From Saprospirales bacterium (GTDB taxonomy: Bacteria; Bacteroidota; Bacteroidia; Chitinophagales; Saprospiraceae), in NCBI GenBank assembly GCA_007695035.1, contig REEO01000050.1, positions 62,001 to 126,000 on the forward strand: a stretch of DNA of 64,000 nucleotides. The letters run 5' to 3'. The stretch's first letter is position 1; the number at the start of each line of letters is the position of its first letter. The position numbers were made by a program, and so were the translations under genes. Of this stretch, positions 1 through 6,374 are shown piece after piece. A model generated the notes under the pieces. It ran no database searches. It was not told where the DNA came from and saw only the letters and a program-made list of their open reading frames with translations.

Positions 1-1
1 G

Positions 2-235
2 TTACTTCCGAAACACTTCTCCCTGCCCGAATTGCAGAATTTATTTGAGGCCGTGCTCGCCAAATCTATTGATAAGCGCAATTTTAGAAAAAAAATATCC
101 AAACTCGGGATAATTAAAGAGGTCGGTAAAAAACAGGAGGATGTACCTCACAGACCCGCCAAACTTTACGCTGTCAATGAGAAGAAGTTGCGAGAGGATT
201 ATTCGTTTCTGCTCAAAAATCCATTTATCTCGTAG
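2..235 (+). CDS. NrtR-like Nudix transcriptional regulator, C-terminal end (5' partial)
   Basis: The reading frame is open to the left edge and ends at a TAG at 233-235, so only the last 77 codons are present. The visible part matches the winged-helix C-terminus of NrtR-type Nudix regulators: a segment beginning LLPKHFSLPELQ, then the characteristic DKRNFRKKI stretch, then RPAKLYAVN. In this family the missing N-terminal Nudix domain binds an ADP-ribose-type ligand and the winged helix binds operators of NAD or sugar metabolism genes. The target genes are not visible here. Family assignment rests on the tail only. Confidence 0.75.
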   Translation, partial: LLPKHFSLPELQNLFEAVLAKSIDKRNFRKKISKLGIIKEVGKKQEDVPHRPAKLYAVNEKKLREDYSFLLKNPFIS

Positions 236-512
236 GATTACTTGAGTTGGATTCAATTAAGCATCTCCCCCTATCGCAGTTGCCAAACGCAATCACTCCG
301 GATAAAAACTGTCAATACTACAGACCAGAATCTGGTAAACCTTTTGTTTGAGGACTCACCTGATGGTTTCAAAAAGTATCACCCTTGATGGCACACTTTT
401 CATCAAAAATCTTCACAATCTGCAGGGGATGAATTTTTCAAGCGGATTTTAAAATCTAGGGCCACTTACAGCAGTAATAGTGGATATGCAAGTTTTCTAA
501 GTGTTGTAACGA
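236..512. other. Intergenic spacer between convergent genes, no feature seen
   Basis: This stretch separates the NrtR-like gene (plus strand) from the beta-propeller lipoprotein (minus strand). It is AT-rich. No plausible coding sequence, clear hairpin terminator or promoter box was recognised. Confidence 0.4.
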
Positions 513-1712
513 CTAATCAATATAGTTGGGACTTAAATACACCCACTTTTTACTAACATTTATTAACAGTTGGTCTTCATTGACAAATAATGGGGTCCTG
601 ATACGATTATCATTGATTATCTCGTGAAACAAATGATTGAGTTGATTGGCCTTGAAACTTTTATTATTTTCCTTCAATTCGTACATCCGGCCATCAACCC
701 CACCAATTAACAATAATTTATTCCCGACAGATTTAATCCTGCCAGGGAAGGAAGGGGTGTTTTCAATAGTATCGACAATTTCACCGGAATACTTATTGAG
801 TACCAGGAAAAAATTGGCTTCAGTTGGGTAAATTATTTTGTCCTGAAAAAGTACAGGCCTGGAAGCCAGAGCAACCTGATCCAGGTCTGTTGACCAATCA
901 ACTACATTGTCATGGTGATTAAAAGCAACAATTTTGTTTGTCAAATGCCAAAAGGTCTTCCCGCTTGAAGTGTCGGTTAGAGGCGGCCTTGTCACGCCGT
1001 ATCCCTGAAAATTAATGGCTGACAGAGGAATTGAGTCTGTAGCTCCAAATTCAGTATTCCATCGAAGTAAATAATTTTCAGTTCTATTGTCCGAAATATT
1101 ATATTTTAGAACACTGTTGAATAAGTACTCTGGGTCAAAAGAACAGGTCACAGGGCCTACTGAAATAATCCTTTCATTCTCTGAAGCAGGTATTGAGAGA
1201 ATGGTGTCTTTTTCTCCATTCAATAGGTCGATTGAGAAAAATTGTACGTCATGCTGATTATTGCATGTGACCACGGGATATACAAACCTATCTCCTCCAA
1301 ATAAATTGGCTGAAATTTTCCCTTGAAAAGGGACAGTATCTAAAAGCTCACCTGAATTATGGTCAATTACCAGGAGGTGATCAACCATTGGAAGTATTGT
1401 TAAATTTTCAAAGCTATAAAAGTTTAAATTGGTGTATTGCGCTTCCAGAGAACCACTATTATCCAAAAAACTCCAAACTATCTCCTTTGCCTTAGGATCA
1501 AAGGCCGAAAGGCAATATACTCCATCACAATCTGATGAAATCAACAACAAATTGTCGATATACTCAGGATAGAGGTTATTGCTACTTGCAGCTTTGATAA
1601 AAATTGCCGCGGTGTCCTTATCTGGTTCCTGACAAGATTGAAGAAATACGGAAAGGAAGAAAATAGCCAATCCAATGCCCCATAGAAAAGGCCAGGTTTT
1701 TCTGCTCTGCAA
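513..1712 (-). CDS. Lipoprotein with PQQ-like beta-propeller repeats
   Basis: The protein has 399 aa and starts at a TTG; no ATG lies near the signal peptide. An N-terminal hydrophobic segment ends in the lipobox LQSC (Cys about residue 27), so it should be lipid-anchored. The rest shows recurring beta-propeller blade features, such as LLVIDHNSGELLDTV, FLVLNKYSGEIVDTI and a final LLIGGVDGRMYEL, resembling PQQ-binding/outer-membrane-assembly-like WD propellers. No catalytic residues are evident. It is the last gene of a three-gene minus-strand operon: only 16 bases separate it from the upstream gene. A binding or scaffolding role at the envelope is inference. Confidence 0.7.
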   Translation of the reverse strand: MQSRKTWPFLWGIGLAIFFLSVFLQSCQEPDKDTAAIFIKAASSNNLYPEYIDNLLLISSDCDGVYCLSAFDPKAKEIVWSFLDNSGSLEAQYTNLNFYSFENLTILPMVDHLLVIDHNSGELLDTVPFQGKISANLFGGDRFVYPVVTCNNQHDVQFFSIDLLNGEKDTILSIPASENERIISVGPVTCSFDPEYLFNSVLKYNISDNRTENYLLRWNTEFGATDSIPLSAINFQGYGVTRPPLTDTSSGKTFWHLTNKIVAFNHHDNVVDWSTDLDQVALASRPVLFQDKIIYPTEANFFLVLNKYSGEIVDTIENTPSFPGRIKSVGNKLLLIGGVDGRMYELKENNKSFKANQLNHLFHEIINDNRIRTPLFVNEDQLLINVSKKWVYLSPNYID

Positions 1713-1728
1713 AGCCGGAATTTTTTAT

Positions 1729-3126
1729 TTAGTTTGTGGGCACAATAAAAGCCGCACCTAAAGCACCGGAAAAGATGTTATCCTTGAATTCATCCACTAA
1801 AACCTCCTGGGTTCTACTAGTCATCTGAAAATGATTAGTGTTGGGAAGGTGAATTTCAGCCACCATATTTGACCCTGGAAGCTTCTGTTCTGACTCAGCT
1901 AGTAAACCGTTAGTTAATTCTGCTACAAAAACAGTCGTTGTAACATACTCACCAATTACTAAATTTTGGGAACACCAATTTTGGCAATGGTGGATTGAGT
2001 TGGGATCATTGGAAAAATCCATCTCGCAATCCAACATGCAAAGGTCAATATCTTCCTGAGTTGTCATGTCAACAAATACTTCAGTTACCTCAAATGATCC
2101 ATCAAGCATCATTAGCATCCACTCAGCTTCCTGCAATTGATTTGCAAGTTGACATCTCAACATCCTAGCTAGTTCATTCTCGATTTCTTGTTGGGCCTGA
2201 ATCTCTTGTATTATTCTATTAGTTTCCTGGTTAATATAATTGGATATTGCTGAAAGTGCTGCCCCAGGTGAACCTGAACCAGCCGAGAGAAGAGAACCTG
2301 CAAATCCCAATACATTGGCAAAAAAACCATTGGTATTTCGAATGGTACGCTGAATTTCAAGGTTCTCTATATTTTTTGATTCCTCTCGAATTCTTTCTTC
2401 CTGACATTCCACAAGTTCAGTCCCGTCTCCGATTGAAAACTTCGTATCCAGCATTCTTACCAAAGAAAAATCCTCAACGGTACCATATAGAACGATGTAG
2501 GGGATTGTTGGCAAATAAGCTGGTTTATTTATGTTGAGAATTACATCACTATCATTGCTCAAATCTCCAATAAAATCTTTACCCCCTTCAATGGTATTGA
2601 TCCATGATTTAAATAATCCGGTCACATTGCAATCCTGACAATTGTCACCCAACTTCACGGATTCAATCCTTTCAATAATTTCGGAGACTTTGGATACACC
2701 ATTTGGGGTAGCTAATGTGGCCTGTCCGATTGCAAATGACCCTTGATTGGGTACTCCTGAAAGCACCATAGCAGAGATGTCTGAGTTGAGGTGTTGGGCA
2801 TAGCGCAAGGCAATTCCACCAAATCCGTGACCAATGCCTAGTACGTCACTCCCAGATCGAAGGTTTATTCGATAATCTATATAGTCCGCACCAGCTAAAA
2901 CTCCCTGGCCCCAGGCATTTGGCCACTGATTATCCAATAGCTGATCAAATTGAAATCCATGAAATCCCATCTCCAACCTAAAATGATCCCATCCATTTGA
3001 AGTTTGGCTGGTACCATTGCACCAAACCATATCCCTTTCCTGAACCTGTCCAGTTACATTAGTATTGAGAAGGAGACAAGATAAAAGTAGAAAAACGGGA
3101 AAAAATATGCATTTAAAAAAATTCAT
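1729..3126 (-). CDS. Secreted alpha/beta-hydrolase (lipase-like) protein lacking the nucleophile serine
   Basis: The protein has 465 aa with a Sec signal peptide (about residues 1-26, ending NVTGQ). Residues 30-215 look like a lipase-type alpha/beta hydrolase: a WCNGTSQTSNGW loop, then IGHGFGGIALRY at about 98-109, where the usual GHSxGG elbow has Gly at the serine position (codon GGA). A candidate acid (YGTVEDFS) and a late candidate histidine (PNTNHFQM) are still present. Between them lies an unusual insert: a charged helical segment, a Gly/Ala-rich hydrophobic stretch, a Gln/Glu-rich coiled-coil and a Cys-rich patch (CMLDCEM...HHCQNWC). It sits in an operon with two lipoproteins. Loss of hydrolase activity is inference; the fold call is by motif only. 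Confidence 0.6.
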   Translation of the reverse strand: MNFFKCIFFPVFLLLSCLLLNTNVTGQVQERDMVWCNGTSQTSNGWDHFRLEMGFHGFQFDQLLDNQWPNAWGQGVLAGADYIDYRINLRSGSDVLGIGHGFGGIALRYAQHLNSDISAMVLSGVPNQGSFAIGQATLATPNGVSKVSEIIERIESVKLGDNCQDCNVTGLFKSWINTIEGGKDFIGDLSNDSDVILNINKPAYLPTIPYIVLYGTVEDFSLVRMLDTKFSIGDGTELVECQEERIREESKNIENLEIQRTIRNTNGFFANVLGFAGSLLSAGSGSPGAALSAISNYINQETNRIIQEIQAQQEIENELARMLRCQLANQLQEAEWMLMMLDGSFEVTEVFVDMTTQEDIDLCMLDCEMDFSNDPNSIHHCQNWCSQNLVIGEYVTTTVFVAELTNGLLAESEQKLPGSNMVAEIHLPNTNHFQMTSRTQEVLVDEFKDNIFSGALGAAFIVPTN

Positions 3127-3138
3127 AAGTTTATATTT

Positions 3139-3999
3139 TTAAAGGTTAGTAGTATGGTTAATATTATTTAATTCAGATTGAATCACTATCTCCATTTCGA
3201 CCTCACTAAATGGTGTTTTAAATGGCGTAACATAAAAGGAGTTAATTTTTTTCGGATTCTGTTCGGTTTCGGGTTGAATATAACTTGTTGATTTTGAGAT
3301 CAAACTACCATCGTTCTTGTAGTGAGCAGTTCCGACAATGGACTGTTGGTTTCTGTCAATCAATACATAGGAATAGTTGCCACCTTGCAGATCAAATTTA
3401 ATGCTTGAATAATCGGGCCCATTGTCAACCACATGAAAGCCGGCATCCTTCCAGGCATCCATTACCAGATCAAAATCCTGAGGTGAAAGCAAGACCTCTT
3501 CACTTAAATTATTTGAGAGGTGTACATAATAATTGGCCAATCTTTGACAGAATGGTTCTGCACTGATAATATTATCCTGACTATTGTAATAATTAATTCC
3601 CGAGGAGGAAAATTCCTTTCGTGCAACCTTGAGGTTTTCCGGAGTGACTCTTCTACCAATCACGTTTTTCGGATAAATGGGTTCAGTAGGTAACATAATA
3701 ATTTCTCCTGCAAAATTCCCAAGGGTATCCATTTCAAAAACTACATTTGCCTTCCTGATTTCCGGAACCAAAAGTGTCTTTTCGGAATTGGTTAGGATAG
3801 AGGAATCCTGAGGATTGACAAGCCTGGTATATTTTATGGTTTTCACATTGTAAGATAAGGAAACACCATTGTTGGTTGGAAGGAGAGAAATAATACCATC
3901 AGGTGATTCGTCAATGTCTTTGGAGCAGGACCAAAAACACATAAAGATCCAAAAACACAATAAAACTAAAATTGGCTTTTTCATGATAAATATTTTCAT
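3139..3999 (-). CDS. Lipoprotein of unknown function
   Basis: The protein has 286 aa. An alternative ATG at 3984 gives a more typical signal peptide beginning MKKPILVLLC. The lipobox FWSC is at about residues 22-25. I recognise no family. The mature part is mixed alpha/beta and rather polar, with one conserved-looking aromatic stretch (INYYNSQDN). It is the first gene of a minus-strand operon with the lipase-like protein (12-base gap) and the beta-propeller lipoprotein. A candidate promoter lies just upstream at 4016-4046. Confidence 0.65.
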   Translation of the reverse strand: MKIFIMKKPILVLLCFWIFMCFWSCSKDIDESPDGIISLLPTNNGVSLSYNVKTIKYTRLVNPQDSSILTNSEKTLLVPEIRKANVVFEMDTLGNFAGEIIMLPTEPIYPKNVIGRRVTPENLKVARKEFSSSGINYYNSQDNIISAEPFCQRLANYYVHLSNNLSEEVLLSPQDFDLVMDAWKDAGFHVVDNGPDYSSIKFDLQGGNYSYVLIDRNQQSIVGTAHYKNDGSLISKSTSYIQPETEQNPKKINSFYVTPFKTPFSEVEMEIVIQSELNNINHTTNL

Positions 4000-4015
4000 G
4001 AGTTTAATAATATTG

Positions 4016-4046
4016 CAAATTTACTAAAATACATAATCATATCCAA
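4016..4046 (-). promoter_or_regulatory. Bacteroidota-type promoter of the three-gene envelope operon
   Basis: On the minus strand TAAATTTG (4023-4016) matches the Bacteroidota -7 consensus TAnnTTTG. A TTG (4046-4044) lies 20 bases upstream, the right spacing for the -33 element. The box is 16 bases upstream of the ATG at 3999. Confidence 0.5.
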
Positions 4047-4370
4047 TATTCATCTAAAATAAACTCACATTCAATCTTATAAACTCCCAAGAGGTTGTTG
4101 GTTATGATATCGATATTTTAGAAAAAATCATAGAACCAGAACCAAGCTTTATACACTTCATTTGGTGCAAGGATAATATCCCCACCTTCGATCGTCTCAA
4201 AATACCATAGGTAAATTGAGGGGCATAGTGCAATACTGTATAGAATATTCAGATTTCACTCGGGTTTGAAAAAAAATGTAGAATAGTCCGGAATATCTCG
4301 ATCTACACCAATAGAACATTCCGACAAGTGATGTACTTTGTGTGTATGTGCTGGTAGTATTCGTAAACAT
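4047..4370. other. Intergenic spacer, nothing recognised
   Basis: This is AT-rich sequence between the operon promoter and the terminator of the SusF-like gene. Short open frames on the plus strand here run into the antisense of the SusF-like gene and have no protein-like character. Confidence 0.4.
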
Positions 4371-4413
4371 AAAAAAACGGGGGGAGGCACAGTTAAAACC
4401 GGCCTTCCCCCGT
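4371..4413 (-). terminator. Rho-independent terminator of the SusF-like gene
   Basis: ACGGGGGGAGGC (4377-4388) can pair with GCCTTCCCCCGT (4402-4413), with one G-T pair and a 13-base loop. On the minus strand the hairpin is followed by a run of seven T (4377-4371). It lies 30 bases downstream of the SusF-like stop codon. Confidence 0.8.
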
Positions 4414-4442
4414 TCACAAAAACCCGCAAAAATTATATTGTA

Positions 4443-6257
4443 TTATCGCGTTACATTCAATCGCTTTCCAATGTAGAATCCTTCACTTGCTATATTGACG
4501 ATATAGTTTCCGCTGCTCAGACCGGAGACATCCAGGCTAAAGGAATCAAAAGCATCAAAGGTTCGGTTGAGGACCAATCTCCCGGTCATATCGAAAACGC
4601 GAACCTCTACCTGTCCCTGGATTTCAATATCTCCAAGATCAATTCTGAATACATCAGAAGTGGGATTAGGGATCAATTTTATGTCGGATGGATTGATAAC
4701 AATATCGTTCGTAGAAGTCGAGGGACTGAATACGTATTCACCGTTTGAGGCATTGAAGAAAATATCGTACACCCCTGCAACCGGTTGAATGTTGGGTCCA
4801 TCCTGGGTAGCGACTCCCTCGGGAAAATCCTCTGATCCCCAGTTTACGGTCCAGGCAGTATCAGCTCTGAATTTCACTCCCCCATCGTCATCGGGATCGT
4901 AGTCCACGAGCTGCACTTCTGAAGCATTCCATAAGTTGCCATCATTGGGATCTTTGTCCATGAACCAATCAACGGCGCCTCCATCATCTTCTTCAGGCCA
5001 TTCTCCAAAAGGTCCGGAGCGACCGACCAAACTGATTGCATCAAACTCAATGATCTCATCGAACAAATACTCACCGGTGGTGGAATTAAATGTAATTCGG
5101 TATTCCCCTGCAACTATTGGAATATTTACACCGTCCAAAGTGGCAACACCGGAAGGAAAATCAGGTCCGCCCCAGTTGATTTCCCAATCGTTATTTGCTC
5201 TGAATTTTGCCTCACCGTCTGTCAATTCGACTCTCAATCTCCAAACAGAGGGGTTTTCAGGATCCTGCTCCATATCGGAGTCATCATCCCATCCCCCGGG
5301 AGTAGCATCCCCTATTATACTCACCACATCAAAATCTTCCACAATAAGGAAACTGTATTCTAAAGTAGCTACATTAAAACTAACCAGATACTCACCGGCC
5401 TCATCGACCACAATATTATCGCCATCGGGTACAGCAATACCACTGGGAAAGGTATCACCACCCCAGTTAACTGCCCAGTCGTTGTCCGCTCTGAATTTAA
5501 GATCACCTACCACTAGCTCGACAACTCCAGTCCACAAATCGGGATTTGAAGGATCTCGCTGGAGTTGAGTGTCCTCTTCCCAACCTCCGGGAGTAGCATC
5601 TCCAACCACACTTAGGCTATCAAAGCCAATAACCTCGTCGAAAAAGTATTCACCCGATGAAGTGTCAAAGGTAATACTGTAAACCGCGGCCTGAGGAATG
5701 GGTATATTGGGTCCATCCAACTCACCCACCCCGGCGGGAAAATCCTCTGCACCCCAGTTGACAGCCCAATCTCCGCCCTGTCTGAATTTAGCTTCTCCCA
5801 TTTCGAGGGGCATGGTACCAAAAAAAGTACCGGGATTGTCGGCATCGGGGAAGAGAAATACATCTCTGTCCCAATCAAAGCGCGTGGCATCACCAGTTAT
5901 TCCAATATCTCCGTCGTAGTCAAAAAAGTAATCTCCCGTCGCAGAATTCAGCGTGATTTCGTAATTGCCGCCTATGATCTGGAAATTGGGACCATCGAGC
6001 TCTGCTATCCCAATGGGAAGATCAGTACCTCCCCAATTAACATCCCAACTGTCGTCAGCGCGGAACTTCAATTCACCGTCTGCCAGTTCTATTTCGATGG
6101 TCCAAAGATCGGGATTATCAGGATCCTGAACCATAGGCGTACTGGCAGCCCAGTCTTCGGGAGTAGCAGTTCCAATAATGCCTACTGTGTTAAATTGCCC
6201 AAAAACGGCCGAAGAAAAGACCGTTAAAATCGCGAGTAATAGTAGCTGTTTTTTCAT
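4443..6257 (-). CDS. SusE/SusF-like carbohydrate-binding outer-surface protein with T9SS type A sorting domain
   Basis: The protein has 604 aa with a Sec signal peptide ending AVFGQ at residue 21. Five tandem SusE/SusF-type beta-sandwich repeats of about 95 aa follow (about 22-515), each with a GDATPGGW-like start and a KFRADNxWxVNWG core. The last about 80 residues are a T9SS type A sorting domain (KLIPNPTSDVFRIDL ... GRLVL ... LSSGNYIVNI). SusE/F proteins bind glycans at the cell surface next to SusC/D. Unlike Bacteroides SusE/F it has no lipobox, so T9SS export is the likely route. It is transcribed divergently from susC over 117 bases, and its 3' end carries a hairpin terminator. The ligand cannot be told from sequence. 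Confidence 0.85.
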   Translation of the reverse strand: MKKQLLLLAILTVFSSAVFGQFNTVGIIGTATPEDWAASTPMVQDPDNPDLWTIEIELADGELKFRADDSWDVNWGGTDLPIGIAELDGPNFQIIGGNYEITLNSATGDYFFDYDGDIGITGDATRFDWDRDVFLFPDADNPGTFFGTMPLEMGEAKFRQGGDWAVNWGAEDFPAGVGELDGPNIPIPQAAVYSITFDTSSGEYFFDEVIGFDSLSVVGDATPGGWEEDTQLQRDPSNPDLWTGVVELVVGDLKFRADNDWAVNWGGDTFPSGIAVPDGDNIVVDEAGEYLVSFNVATLEYSFLIVEDFDVVSIIGDATPGGWDDDSDMEQDPENPSVWRLRVELTDGEAKFRANNDWEINWGGPDFPSGVATLDGVNIPIVAGEYRITFNSTTGEYLFDEIIEFDAISLVGRSGPFGEWPEEDDGGAVDWFMDKDPNDGNLWNASEVQLVDYDPDDDGGVKFRADTAWTVNWGSEDFPEGVATQDGPNIQPVAGVYDIFFNASNGEYVFSPSTSTNDIVINPSDIKLIPNPTSDVFRIDLGDIEIQGQVEVRVFDMTGRLVLNRTFDAFDSFSLDVSGLSSGNYIVNIASEGFYIGKRLNVTR

Positions 6258-6307
6258 GCCTCTTAAGTTTTGATTGAGAATTTTTATTAATTAGTGTACT
6301 TTATACA

Positions 6308-6336
6308 CAAAGTTAACTAAATAATAATTAACTTTG
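6308..6336. promoter_or_regulatory. Palindromic divergent promoter between the SusF-like gene and susC
   Basis: CAAAGTTAA (6308-6316) and TTAACTTTG (6328-6336) form a perfect 9-base inverted repeat with an 11-base spacer. Each arm contains TAACTTTG, a match to the -7 consensus TAnnTTTG, one on each strand pointing outward. Predicted leaders are about 30-45 bases for both genes. No good -33 element is visible on either side, so an activator or sigma-factor variant may be needed. Confidence 0.55.
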
Positions 6337-6374
6337 ACTAATCTTAGTAAATTTTCTAAAAAAAATCCAAAGGC

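Noticed and set aside
4338-4748. 136-codon plus-strand open frame
   Set aside because: It runs antisense to the 3' end of the SusF-like gene and across its terminator; composition is not protein-like.
4936-5568. 210-codon plus-strand open frame
   Set aside because: It is antisense to the SusF-like repeats and shows their periodic Ser/Pro-rich shadow.
4443-6257. Regularly spaced repeats considered as a CRISPR array
   Set aside because: They are about 285 bases long, coding and in frame: the SusE/F protein repeats.
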